DNA of 64,000 bases from Blastopirellula marina DSM 3645 (GTDB taxonomy: Bacteria > Planctomycetota > Planctomycetia > Pirellulales > Pirellulaceae): assembly GCF_000153105.1 (NCBI RefSeq), contig NZ_CH672376.1:484992-548991 (forward strand), written 5' to 3'. The notes under the pieces were generated by a model, which was given only the letters and a program-made list of their open reading frames with translations, ran no database searches and was not told the origin of the DNA. The translations under genes and the position numbers were made by a program. This document shows, one piece after another, positions 8,839 to 17,571 of the stretch (its first letter is position 1; each line of letters starts with the position of its first letter).

Positions 8839-11262
8839 ATGCCTAAAATTGCCTTCGCCATGCTGCTGGCGGCGACTCTGGTTTCGTCGGTTTCCGCTCA
8901 GGCTCCTCGATCGTTCTCGGGCGTCTATCCCCATCTCTCCTTCTTCAACGACGACGGAGAGTGCGGGACCGGCGCGGTCGTGCCGTGGGCCGATCGACTG
9001 TGGGCGATCACCTATTCGCCGCATCGGCCCAACGGATCGACCGATAAGCTGTACGAGATCGATCGCGACTTGAACTTGGTCGTCCGGCCAGAGAGCGTCG
9101 GCGGGACGCCTGCCAATCGGATGATCCATCGCGAGTCGAATCAGTTGTTCATCGGGCCGTATGCGATTAACGCCGAACGTCAGGTTCGCGTGATACCGCC
9201 CACAGAAATGTATGGACGCCTGACCGGCGTGGCGCGGCATTTGACCGATCCGGCCGGCAAGCTCTACTTTGCGACGATGGAAGAGGGCTTCTACGAAGTC
9301 GACGTCCAGACGCTGGCCGTCACCCAACTTTATCAAGACGGAAATCGCCAGAACGAGAAGGGGGGCTCGCTGCTGCCGGGCTACCACGGCAAAGGGTTGT
9401 ACAGCGGGCAAGGACGATTGGTTTACGCCAACAACGGCGAGAACAGCGCGCTGGCCCGCAGTCGCCCTGACGTCGACTCTGGCTGCTTGGCCGAGTGGGA
9501 TGGTGACAATTGGCAAGTGGTTCGCCGCAATCAATTTACCGAAGTGACCGGTCCCGGCGGCATCTACGGCAGCAGTGATCCGGCCAAAGATCCCCTGTGG
9601 AGCGTCGGTTGGGACAATCGCTCGCTGATCTTGATGGTGCTCGACGAAGGTCGCTGGCACGCCTACCGCTTGCCGAAGGGAAGCCACTGCTACGACGGCG
9701 CGCATGGCTGGAACACCGAATGGCCGCGGATCCGCGACATCGGCCAAGACGACCTGCTGATGACGATGCACGGCATGTTCTGGCGATTCCCTCCGAATTT
9801 CTCGGCCAAGTCGTCTGCCGGCATCGCCGCTCGCAGTAACTACCTGAAGGTGATCGGCGATTTCTGCCCATGGAACAACCAAGTCGTCTTTGGCTGCGAC
9901 GACACGGCCAAGGCCGAGTTTCTGAACAAGCGAAAGGCGAAAGGCAATTTGATCGGCCCTGGCCAATCGCAATCGAATCTGTGGTTCGTCGACGCCGCGA
10001 AAATCGATCAATTGGGAGCCCCCATCGCCCGCGGCGCGGTTTGGCTGCATGATTCGACCCCGGCCGACGCGCCTTCCGATCCGATGTTGGCCGGCGGTTT
10101 TGCGCGTCGCGGCGTTCACCTGACCCATGCCGAGAAAGCGGCGGTCACCTTTACGCTGGAAACCGACGCGAAAGGGGACGGCCAGTGGAGGACGCTGCAC
10201 ACGGTCGAAGTACCACCCAACGGCTACTCTTGGCTCGATCTGTCGGATGACCCGGCCGCGGCCTGGATTCGAGTGCGGACCAATCGCGACTGCCAAGATG
10301 TAACCGCGTCGTTTCATTTTTCCAACCAGGATCAACGGTCGACGCAGACCGGCGACCTGTTCGCCGGCATGGCCAAGCATAACGCGACCGACTATCTGGC
10401 GGGCCTGGTCCGTGCGCGGGGAGACAATCTGCGGACGCTGCAGTTGGTATCGAGCGTCGTGAAAAAAGGGGAGCTGGCCGAAGAGGCCAATTTTTCCGCC
10501 GACGCCGATCTCCAGCTTGCTCCGCTGCGGGACGCCGCGTCGCTCGCTTGGCTGAAGAAGAACGCGACTCCGCCGACCGACGTGATTTCGTCCGACGCCG
10601 CATCGCTGATTTTTGTGGATGACGACGGTACGACCTGGCGATTGCCGCGGCATATTGACGTGGCCGAAAGTGCCGCCGGGCCGGTTCGCGTGGACCGTGA
10701 AGTTTGCACCGAACGCGATTTGTTCCATTGCTCGAACCTCTTTTACGAACTGCCGGCGATCAACGCCGGCGGGTTCGCCAAAATTCGTCCCATCGCGGCT
10801 CACGATTTGCGAATTCATGACTATTGCAGTTATCGGGGGTTGTTGATTTTGACCGGCGTCGCGACCGACGCGGCGGCGAACGACCACCTTGTCCGTTCGG
10901 CCGACGGAAACGGCGCGTTTTGGGCCGGGACGGTCGACGACCTCTGGCAATTGGGAAAAGCCGTCGGCCGCGGCGGTCCTTGGCTCAACACCCAAGTCTC
11001 CGCTGACCAGCCGTCTGACCCTTACTTGATGAACGGTTTTGACAAACGGACCCTCACGCTGTCGCAGCAAAGCGACGAACCGGTCGCGATTCGGGTCGAA
11101 ATTGACCTGACCGGGGAGGGCGATTGGGCGCCGTACCAGACTTTTTCGGTAAAGCCGGGTCAGAGCGTAACGCACGAGTTCCCCGCTGCGCTGCACGCTT
11201 ATTGGCTGAGAACGGTCGCAGATCGACCGGCGACCGCTTCGGCGCAGCTGACGTACGAATAA
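8839..11262 (+). CDS. Secreted protein with duplicated C-terminal module, unknown function
   Basis: An 807-residue protein with a clear signal peptide (residues 1-21, ending VSAQA). The first 390 residues contain repeated short strand-rich motifs that look like beta-propeller blades (for example GRLVYANNGEN and GRWHAYRLP). A module of about 95 residues is present twice: near residues 398-494 and 711-807. Both copies share a tryptophan, a PSDP(M/Y)L motif, a central GxGxW element and a C-terminal T(N/A)DR segment. I do not recognise a catalytic domain; planctomycetes carry many secreted proteins of this size of unknown role. The ATG at the chosen position begins the signal peptide; a TTG two codons upstream is an alternative. 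Confidence 0.75.
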   Translation: MPKIAFAMLLAATLVSSVSAQAPRSFSGVYPHLSFFNDDGECGTGAVVPWADRLWAITYSPHRPNGSTDKLYEIDRDLNLVVRPESVGGTPANRMIHRESNQLFIGPYAINAERQVRVIPPTEMYGRLTGVARHLTDPAGKLYFATMEEGFYEVDVQTLAVTQLYQDGNRQNEKGGSLLPGYHGKGLYSGQGRLVYANNGENSALARSRPDVDSGCLAEWDGDNWQVVRRNQFTEVTGPGGIYGSSDPAKDPLWSVGWDNRSLILMVLDEGRWHAYRLPKGSHCYDGAHGWNTEWPRIRDIGQDDLLMTMHGMFWRFPPNFSAKSSAGIAARSNYLKVIGDFCPWNNQVVFGCDDTAKAEFLNKRKAKGNLIGPGQSQSNLWFVDAAKIDQLGAPIARGAVWLHDSTPADAPSDPMLAGGFARRGVHLTHAEKAAVTFTLETDAKGDGQWRTLHTVEVPPNGYSWLDLSDDPAAAWIRVRTNRDCQDVTASFHFSNQDQRSTQTGDLFAGMAKHNATDYLAGLVRARGDNLRTLQLVSSVVKKGELAEEANFSADADLQLAPLRDAASLAWLKKNATPPTDVISSDAASLIFVDDDGTTWRLPRHIDVAESAAGPVRVDREVCTERDLFHCSNLFYELPAINAGGFAKIRPIAAHDLRIHDYCSYRGLLILTGVATDAAANDHLVRSADGNGAFWAGTVDDLWQLGKAVGRGGPWLNTQVSADQPSDPYLMNGFDKRTLTLSQQSDEPVAIRVEIDLTGEGDWAPYQTFSVKPGQSVTHEFPAALHAYWLRTVADRPATASAQLTYE

Positions 11263-11327
11263 ATTTTTGCCGTCGCGGGGGGAAGTGGACTTCCCGTCGG
11301 AGCGCTTCGCGGTAAAAATTCGCGCTT

Positions 11328-12080
11328 ATGGCAAAATCACTCCATCTCGACATTCTCCCTCAGCCCGACGAAACCACCTGCGGACCGACGTGTCTGCATG
11401 CGGTCTTTCGCTACTTCGATGACGAGTTGCCGCTGGCCCAAGTCATCCGCGAGACTCCGAAGCTAGAAGAGGGGGGAACGCTGGCAGTCTTGCTCGGCTG
11501 TCATGCGCTGCGAAAAGGCTACAAAGCGACGATCTATACCTACAACTTGACGGTGTTTGACCCGTCCTGGTTCTATCCGCCGACGGAAACGCTGGAATCG
11601 GAGGAGGAACTCGCCGCGTTTCATAAACGGCGGCTCATCGAGCGACTGCATGCCCAGTTGTTGGTGAAAGCCGATCCAAAGCTCCACACCGCAAGTCGCG
11701 CCTATATTCAGTTTCTGGAACTAGGCGGAGTGATTGCGATGGAGGATTTAAAAGCCTCGTTGGTACGCCGGTTTTTGAAACGTGATCTGCCAATTTTGAC
11801 CGGGCTGAGCGCCACTTACCTGTACGGTACTCCCCGCGAATTTGGCGACGACTGCAAGCCGGACGACGTCCGCGGCTACGCCGTGGGACACTTCGTCGTC
11901 TTGCACGGCTATGATAAAGAAGCAGGCACGGTCAGCGTGGCTGATCCCTATCTGCCCAATCCGCTGGGAGAGGAACATCACTACGATGTGAAAATCGATC
12001 GGTTACTTTGTGCAATCATGCTCGGCGTTTTGACGTATGACGCCAATCTTCTGGTGATCGAACCTGCTGACGAGTTCTAA
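11328..12080 (+). CDS. C39-like papain-fold peptidase
   Basis: A 250-residue cytoplasmic protein related to the peptidase C39 family (bacteriocin leader peptidases and relatives). The putative nucleophile is the Cys in TTCGPTCLHAVF (about residue 20); the catalytic His is in GHFVVLHGYD (about 195) and the Asp in VADPY (about 212). No transporter domain is attached, unlike the ABC-linked C39 enzymes. It is followed by an ATP-grasp ligase and a GCS2-type ligase in the same direction, an arrangement that suggests it trims, hydrolyses or transfers a peptide or amide made by those enzymes. The ATG is at the start of the family-typical segment. That it is an active protease is inferred from the conserved triad, not proven. 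Confidence 0.82.
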   Translation: MAKSLHLDILPQPDETTCGPTCLHAVFRYFDDELPLAQVIRETPKLEEGGTLAVLLGCHALRKGYKATIYTYNLTVFDPSWFYPPTETLESEEELAAFHKRRLIERLHAQLLVKADPKLHTASRAYIQFLELGGVIAMEDLKASLVRRFLKRDLPILTGLSATYLYGTPREFGDDCKPDDVRGYAVGHFVVLHGYDKEAGTVSVADPYLPNPLGEEHHYDVKIDRLLCAIMLGVLTYDANLLVIEPADEF

Positions 12081-12120
12081 CAGCGACCGCCCCGTTATCA
12101 CGATATTCCATCTCATATTT

Positions 12121-12138
12121 GCAGCGCTTTGGTGCGCT
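12121..12138 (+). other. Stem-loop between C39-like and ATP-grasp genes
   Basis: CAGCGC and GCGCTG pair around a six-base loop 40 bases after the C39-like gene, with no T-run. It may be a weak attenuator or an RNA-processing site inside the operon. Confidence 0.35.
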
Positions 12139-12183
12139 GTCGCGCTCCGCGGCGAAATCGCGGCAAGGGAGTGCTATTTCGCG

Positions 12184-13647
12184 ATGTCCGTTTTGATTGT
12201 CACCAACACGCCAGATGACTGGCCTGCCCAAATTGAAAATGTGCAAGTCGTCGCCGCCAACGACTATCTCACCGATACGAAATTCAGCGAGCTGCGCGGC
12301 GTCAAAGTTTTTAATCTCTGCCGCTCTTACAAGTATCAGACGATCGGCTATTACGTTTCGCTGTTGGCCGAAGCGCGCGGACACAAGCCGCTGCCCAGCG
12401 TCACCGCCGTCCAAGACTTGAAGACGCACGCGATCGTCCGTCTCGCCTCTTCCGACCTGGAAAAGCTGATCGAGAAGTCGCTCGCGCCGATCAAGTCCGA
12501 TAAGTTTGAGCTGAGCATTTACTTCGGGCGAAACATGGCCCAGCGCTACGATCGTCTCTGCACGCAGCTCTTTAATCAGTTTCAAACGCCGCTGCTGCGG
12601 GCCAGCTTTGCGCGCGACAAAAACGGCTGGCAGTTGAAAGCGATCAACGCGATCTCGACCAATGATGTGCCTGACCCGCATTGGGATTTTGTGTTGGAAG
12701 CGGCGCAGCATCACTTTGCTGGTCGCGGCGGCAGTTTCAAGAAGCGGGCGCGAGCTCGCTTTGACATGGCGATCCTGCATAATCCTGACGATGCCGATAA
12801 GCCGTCGAACGAAAAAGCGCTCGCCAAGTTTATCAAAGCGGCCGAAGCGCAAGGCATTCACGCCGAAATGATCACCCGCGACGACTACGGCAGCATCGGC
12901 GAGTTCGACGCGCTCTTCATCCGCGAAACGACCCAGGTCAATCACCACACCTATCGTTTCTCGCGTCGCGCGGCCGGCGAAGGTCTGGTGGTGATTGATG
13001 ATCCGCAGTCGATCGTGCGCTGCACCAACAAGGTTTTTCTGGCCGAGATCCTGGCGCGTCACAAGGTTGCGACGCCCAAAACGTTGGTCGTGCAGGCCGA
13101 AACGGCCGATCAAATCGCGCCGCAGTTGGGCTTTCCCTGCGTACTGAAAGAGCCGGACAGCGCCTTCTCGCGGGGCGTAGTGAAGGTGAAAAACGAAGCG
13201 GAGCTGGGAGCGAAGCTGAAGGAATTCTTCGAGCATTCGGACTTGATCATCGCGCAAGAGTTTTTGCCGACGACCTTTGATTGGCGCATCGGGATCATCG
13301 ATCGCCAGCCGATCTACGCCGCGAAGTATTTCATGGCGACCGGTCACTGGCAGATCATCCAGCAAAAGGAAGGAAAGACTCGCTACGGCAAGTCGGAAAC
13401 GATCCCGATCGAGCTGGCGCCGCGCAAAGCGGTGCAAGTGGCCCTGAAAGCGGCCAATCTGATTGGGGACGGTTTGTACGGCGTCGACGTCAAAGAGTCG
13501 AACGGAAATTTCAGCGTGATCGAAGTAAACGACAATCCGAACCTCGACGCCGGTTACGAAGACGCGATCCTGAAAGACGAGCTCTATCGTCGCATCATCA
13601 GCGTCTTTCTGCGGCGGATCGAACAGCGCAAAGCCGGCTTGTCGTAG
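12184..13647 (+). CDS. RLAN domain plus RimK-like ATP-grasp ligase
   Basis: A 487-residue protein. The N-terminal 150 residues match the RLAN domain (the N-terminal domain that accompanies many RimK-like ATP-grasp proteins). Residues from about 200 form an ATP-grasp ligase: the ATP-binding Lys segment PCVLKEPDSAFSRGVVKV, the EFLPTTFDWRIGIIDRQP strand and a metal-binding VIEVNDNPNLDAGYED segment near residue 440. RimK-like ligases join a carboxylate to an amine with ATP, typically adding amino acids to a peptide or small molecule. It sits between the C39-like gene and the GCS2 ligase gene. I infer that it makes an amide bond in a small pathway with them. Function is inferred from family; the substrate is unknown. 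Confidence 0.87.
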   Translation: MSVLIVTNTPDDWPAQIENVQVVAANDYLTDTKFSELRGVKVFNLCRSYKYQTIGYYVSLLAEARGHKPLPSVTAVQDLKTHAIVRLASSDLEKLIEKSLAPIKSDKFELSIYFGRNMAQRYDRLCTQLFNQFQTPLLRASFARDKNGWQLKAINAISTNDVPDPHWDFVLEAAQHHFAGRGGSFKKRARARFDMAILHNPDDADKPSNEKALAKFIKAAEAQGIHAEMITRDDYGSIGEFDALFIRETTQVNHHTYRFSRRAAGEGLVVIDDPQSIVRCTNKVFLAEILARHKVATPKTLVVQAETADQIAPQLGFPCVLKEPDSAFSRGVVKVKNEAELGAKLKEFFEHSDLIIAQEFLPTTFDWRIGIIDRQPIYAAKYFMATGHWQIIQQKEGKTRYGKSETIPIELAPRKAVQVALKAANLIGDGLYGVDVKESNGNFSVIEVNDNPNLDAGYEDAILKDELYRRIISVFLRRIEQRKAGLS

Positions 13648-13699
13648 TGACCCAGAGCCCTGTGCCATGAATCGTGCGGAGTCGACGTCCAACGAAATC

Positions 13700-13788
13700 A
13701 GCCGCACGGCGTTAGCCGCGGTTGTTTTCCTATTGTCCATAGAAACAGGTTCCCTTCATTCAGAAACCGGGGCTAACGTCCAACGGCT
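13700..13788. repeat. REP-like imperfect inverted repeat
   Basis: The segment at 13700-13725 (GCCGCACGGCGTTAGCCGCG) pairs over about 25 bases with 13762-13788, the reverse complement reading AGCCGTTGGACGTTAGCCCC. It lies between the ATP-grasp and GCS2 genes and is palindromic overall, as REP elements are. It might stabilise the upstream mRNA, or act as a partial terminator that reduces GCS2 expression relative to the ligase. Confidence 0.6.
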
Positions 13789-13845
13789 GATAGAAGCCTG
13801 GGCGTCCAGAACTCTTTCGAAATTCTCTTTAATTGGTTTTTTGTC

Positions 13846-15063
13846 ATGAGCGACCCGCTGCATCTGTTTGACGCTTACGGCGTCGAGCTTGAGTACATGA
13901 TCGTCGACGCCCAGTCGCTCGACGTTCGCCCGATCGCAGACTTGCTGCTCGAAAAAGCGGCCGGCGAGATCATCTCGGAGGTCGAACTGGGAGAGCTCGC
14001 CTGGTCGAACGAACTGGCGCTGCATGTCATCGAGCTGAAGACCAACGGGCCCGCCGCATCACTTGACCCGCTGACCGACTACTTTCAACAGCATGTCACG
14101 CAGGCCAACGAGTATCTCTCGTCGCTGGGCGCTCGGCTGTTGCCGACGGCGATGCATCCCTGGATGGATCCTCACACAGTGCAACTGTGGCCGCACGATT
14201 ACAACCCGATCTATCAGGCCTACAATCGCATCTTCGATTGTCGCGGTCATGGTTGGGCGAATCTGCAGAGCGTCCATTTGAACCTGCCGTTTTGCGGGGA
14301 TGACGAATTTGGGCGACTTCATGCGGCGATTCGCTTGATCATGCCGCTGCTGCCGGCGCTCGCCGCGAGTTCGCCGATTTGCGACGGCAAGCCGAGCGGC
14401 TTCCTCGATACGCGGATGGAAGTTTACCGCACCAACTCGCAGCGGATTCCGTCGCTGACCGCGGCGATTGTGCCAGAGCCGATCTATACCGAAGGGGACT
14501 ATCAGCGCGAGATCTTCGAGAAGATGTACGCCGATATCGAACCGCATGATCCCGAAGGAATGTTGCAGTATCCGTTTTTAAATGCCCGCGGCGCCATCGC
14601 GCGGTTTGATCGCGGCGCGATCGAAATTCGTGTTCTCGACATTCAGGAATGTCCTGCCGCCGACCTGGCGATCTTGCAGGCGGTCGTCGCCACGCTCAAG
14701 GCGCTCGTCAGCGAAAAGTGGACTTCATTCGCCGAACAACAGCTGGTCGCGACCATGCCGCTGTCACAACTCTTTTTGGAAACGATCCGCACCGCCGACA
14801 CGACCCCAATCACCGACGGCGACTTGTTACGTCAATTTGGCTACAGCGCTCGCCAGCGCCCGACCGTAGCCGAACTATGGCGGCATATTCTGGCCGAGTT
14901 GGGGCAAACTCCGGCTGAAGAAAGCCCGCTCGATGTCATCCTGACCGATGGCCCGCTGGCGCGGCGGATCCTACAGAAAGCGGGCCACGATCTCTCTCAT
15001 CTCCAACCGGTCTACAGCGAACTGGCCGAATGTTTATCGCAAGGAGCGATGTTTCGTATGTAG
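13846..15063 (+). CDS. GCS2-type carboxylate-amine ligase
   Basis: A 405-residue enzyme of the glutamate-cysteine ligase GCS2 family. The ATP- and metal-binding Glu-rich strand GVELEYMIVD (about residues 12-21) is visible, as is the NLQSVHLNLPF strand (about residue 140), which corresponds to the conserved HVHVG/QVHVN strand of the family. GCS2-family proteins include gamma-glutamyl-cysteine ligases (YbdK) and other ligases that join carboxylates to amines; the specificity cannot be read off. It is the third gene of a trio with the C39-like protein and the RLAN/ATP-grasp ligase, and so may act with them. The ATG is preceded by no strong ribosome binding site, but it begins the family-typical sequence. 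Confidence 0.85.
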   Translation: MSDPLHLFDAYGVELEYMIVDAQSLDVRPIADLLLEKAAGEIISEVELGELAWSNELALHVIELKTNGPAASLDPLTDYFQQHVTQANEYLSSLGARLLPTAMHPWMDPHTVQLWPHDYNPIYQAYNRIFDCRGHGWANLQSVHLNLPFCGDDEFGRLHAAIRLIMPLLPALAASSPICDGKPSGFLDTRMEVYRTNSQRIPSLTAAIVPEPIYTEGDYQREIFEKMYADIEPHDPEGMLQYPFLNARGAIARFDRGAIEIRVLDIQECPAADLAILQAVVATLKALVSEKWTSFAEQQLVATMPLSQLFLETIRTADTTPITDGDLLRQFGYSARQRPTVAELWRHILAELGQTPAEESPLDVILTDGPLARRILQKAGHDLSHLQPVYSELAECLSQGAMFRM

Positions 15064-15607
15064 GTCAGGCCTTGGCCACGAACCTGTTCGTGATCGTACA
15101 TGCGAAAGGGAATGCGTTGGGCGCAGCGGCGCCTACGTCGGTTTTATTCCATCGCCGGGACTGGACCGGACCGCGTTGTTTTTTTTCTATCTAACAAGTT
15201 GAACCAACCCAATAATAGCCCGAGTGCGCAAGCCGAGGGATTGCGGCCTCCATTCCAAATAGCCAAGGACCGGACAGGGTTGGACCGGACCGTTTTTTTT
15301 CGTCGCCTGGCGTGCTTTTGAGGTGATGTTGCATTCGCCCCGTGGGCAGCGAGACTTCGTGATTCGCTTCACAATGTGGACTGGACTGCAGCGTTTTTTT
15401 TTCAGAACGGTTGAGTGGACCGGACCGCTTAGATTTTTTTCTCGCTGCGGACCGGATCGCGCTTTTTTAGCTAGCGCAACAAATTGCCCCGGTAACCTCT
15501 CCCGTAACTGGGATCTTCTTGGCTTCACAGGTTGAAATGTGTGAGTCTATTTTAAGTAAAACACGAGAAAGTTGCAAGTCTTTGTGGGTCTCGCTGCGCC
15601 GAGCAAC
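15064..15607. repeat. Gene-free region with GGACCGGACCG/T-tract repeats
   Basis: This 544-base stretch has no convincing gene. At least five copies of a unit close to TGGACCGGACCG, each followed within about ten bases by a run of six to nine T, occur at 15160-15187, 15281-15300, 15376-15402, 15415-15440 and 15447-15468; a further partial copy is at 15266-15276. Spacing between copies falls from about 120 to about 30 bases. Segments resembling the dispersed palindrome (AGCCCGAGTGCGCAAGCC at 15207, and GTGCTTTTGAGGTGATG at 15313) lie between copies. No strong promoter or hairpin terminator was recognised. The role is unknown. Confidence 0.7.
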
Positions 15608-16762
15608 TTACTTCTCGACGCTAAACTGATGCACGGTTTGCTCATGAAACTTCTCGCCGGGCTTCAGCGTGCTGGTCGGGAAGTTGGGTTGGTTCGGCGT
15701 GTCGGGATAGTGTTGCGTTTCTAGGCAGAACGCTTCGTGCTGACCGATTCGGGCTTCAGCCGGTAGGCCGCTCAAAAAGTTGCCGGTGTAAAACTGGATG
15801 CCGGGCTGGGTGGTGTAGACCTGCATCACGCGGCCTGACTTCGGATCTTTCATGGTCGCGGCCAGCGCGAGTTCGCCAGATTGGCTGCCGAGGACAAAGC
15901 AATGATCGTAGCCGACCGGATCGCCGCCGGTGGCTTGCAGATCTTGTCCGACCGGCTTGAAGGTCGTGAAGTCCATCGGCGTCCCTTTGACCGGCGCTTC
16001 TTTGCCGGTGGGGATTAGCGCGTCGCTGACCGGCAGATAGGCGTTGGATTCCAACTTCAGTTGGTGATCGTAAACCTTGCCGCTGCCGACGCCAGACAGA
16101 TTCCAATAGCAATGGTTGGTCAGGTTCAAGACGGTCGCAGCGTCGGTAGTCGCGGCGTAATCCATGACCAACTGATTGTCGCCGGTCAGCAGATATTGGA
16201 CGGTGACCGTCAAAGCGCCGGGATAACCTTCTTCGCCATCGGGGCTCGTGCGGGTGAAAGCGACGCCGACGCTGTTGGCTTCTTTCACTTCTTGGGCGTC
16301 CCAGACGTAGCGGCTAAAACCTTTGGTTCCGCCGTGCAGCGTGTTTTCGCCGTTGTTCAGGGCCAAGCTATACTCTTGGCCGTCGAGCGAAAATTTGCCT
16401 TTGGCGATTCGGTTGGCGAAGCGACCGACCGTCGCGCCAAAATAAGGATGGCCTCCTTCGTACAGGTCGACGTCATCCAAGCCGACCGTGACGTTGGCGA
16501 GCACTCCATTTTTGTCGGGAGCCTTGAGCGAAACGATCGTCGCTCCGTAATTGATCAGTTCCATTTCTAGATCCCCGTTCTTGATCGTGAACAGGGTGAC
16601 CTCTTGTCCATCGGCGGTTTTGCCGAAGGGTTGAGATGCAATCGACATAGCGGCGTTACTCTTTGCGGCAGACTTCGTCGGCTCGGCGGCGAGGACGAAC
16701 TGCGCCCCCAATAGGCTCGCGGCCAACGATAAGACGCACCAGCATCTCATAATTTGGTTCAT
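15608..16762 (-). CDS. galM: Exported aldose 1-epimerase
   Basis: A 384-residue mutarotase with an N-terminal signal peptide (residues 1-25, ending VLAAE). The active-site residues expected in aldose 1-epimerases are visible: His in NTLHGG (about residue 140), His in LTNHCYW (about 215) and the general-base Glu in CLETQHYPDTPNQPNF (about 350). Such enzymes interconvert alpha and beta anomers of hexoses such as galactose. The signal peptide suggests action in the periplasm or on imported polysaccharide-derived sugars, in keeping with the planctomycete lifestyle. The ATG is preceded by an AAGGGGAG ribosome binding site. No sugar-transport gene is adjacent. Confidence 0.93.
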   Translation of the reverse strand: MNQIMRCWCVLSLAASLLGAQFVLAAEPTKSAAKSNAAMSIASQPFGKTADGQEVTLFTIKNGDLEMELINYGATIVSLKAPDKNGVLANVTVGLDDVDLYEGGHPYFGATVGRFANRIAKGKFSLDGQEYSLALNNGENTLHGGTKGFSRYVWDAQEVKEANSVGVAFTRTSPDGEEGYPGALTVTVQYLLTGDNQLVMDYAATTDAATVLNLTNHCYWNLSGVGSGKVYDHQLKLESNAYLPVSDALIPTGKEAPVKGTPMDFTTFKPVGQDLQATGGDPVGYDHCFVLGSQSGELALAATMKDPKSGRVMQVYTTQPGIQFYTGNFLSGLPAEARIGQHEAFCLETQHYPDTPNQPNFPTSTLKPGEKFHEQTVHQFSVEK

Positions 16763-17049
16763 TTCTCGACTCCCCTTAGCGGCTGTGAAATAGCCCTAAA
16801 TTGCATGTTTGGGTGGTTGTTCTCGGTTCGTAGCGCCGGCGCATTATGTCGGCCAAGCGGCGGAAAGTCCATAATTACCGAGCCCCAGGCGGAAAACCAA
16901 GCCAAGATTTCCTGCGTAGAAAGGGCTGTTGCGCCAAAGATCTCAAGCGGGCCCTTTTTTTCTCAGATTCTCCGCAAGACGACGGCGTCAGCGGTAACTA
17001 TCTATGCGAACAGTGAGCAGCAACTTTGTCCAGCAGCGCAGACAACCGC

Positions 17050-17571
17050 ATGAAGCCCGACTGGCCAGCCATTCTTGCTGAACACGAGCAATGGCTGCGT
17101 GCGGTCTTATATGCACGCTTGCGCAACAAAGATGATGTTGACGACGCGTTTCAAGAGACATTCGCCGCGGCCGTTTCAGGCAGCGACAAGCTGCGAGATC
17201 TCGATCGCGTCGGACCATGGCTGTACCAGATTGCCATTCGACAAGCGTTGCTATTCCGGCGAAAGCAGGGGCGACAGCAACGCAAGATCGAGCAATTTGC
17301 TCAGCAGGCCGGATCGCCGGCCGAGCGGGATCCGCTCGGTTGGCTTCTGGCGGATGAGCGTCAGCAGCAAGTGCGCGACGCGCTCGCGGAACTTCCGCAG
17401 CGCGACGCCGAGATTTTGCTGCTGAAGTATTTGGAAGATTGGAGTTACCAGCAAATCGCCGACAGGATCGGCGCGAGCCACAGCGCAGTGGAAGCGCGAC
17501 TGCATCGGGCTCGCGGGCGACTACGCGACAAACTACGTGCCAGGAACGTCGCAGGAGCGACCCGCCGATGA
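17050..17571 (+). CDS. ECF-type RNA polymerase sigma factor
   Basis: A 173-residue sigma-70 family protein with two conserved regions. Region 2 spans about residues 10-65 (DVDDAFQETFAAAV), matching the -10 element binding helix; region 4 lies at about 115-160, with the SYQQIADRIGASHSAVEARLHRAR helix-turn-helix binding the -35 element. The length and lack of region 1 and 3 are typical of extracytoplasmic-function sigma factors. It overlaps the next gene by four bases (ATGA), which encodes a membrane-spanning protein likely to be its anti-sigma partner. The start was set at the ATG; a TTG 24 bases earlier is an alternative. The target promoters cannot be read from the sequence. Confidence 0.92.
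   Translation: MKPDWPAILAEHEQWLRAVLYARLRNKDDVDDAFQETFAAAVSGSDKLRDLDRVGPWLYQIAIRQALLFRRKQGRQQRKIEQFAQQAGSPAERDPLGWLLADERQQQVRDALAELPQRDAEILLLKYLEDWSYQQIADRIGASHSAVEARLHRARGRLRDKLRARNVAGATRR

Noticed and set aside
8785..11196. Long antisense reading frame (about 800 codons) on the minus strand
   Set aside because: It is a frame-mirror of the 807-residue secreted protein gene; it is Arg/Gln/His-rich, has no recognisable domain, signal peptide or ribosome binding site, and the opposite strand has a well-supported gene.
12016..13740. Long antisense reading frame (574 codons) on the minus strand
   Set aside because: It overlaps the ATP-grasp gene in full; the ATP-grasp protein has clear motifs and this frame has none.
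15187..15535. Short reading frames in the GGACCGGACCG repeat region
   Set aside because: They are built from the repeats and T-tracts, with Arg/Phe-rich translations and no ribosome binding sites.
15064..15607. CRISPR array
   Set aside because: The repeat units are short, imperfect and irregularly spaced, and no cas gene is present.
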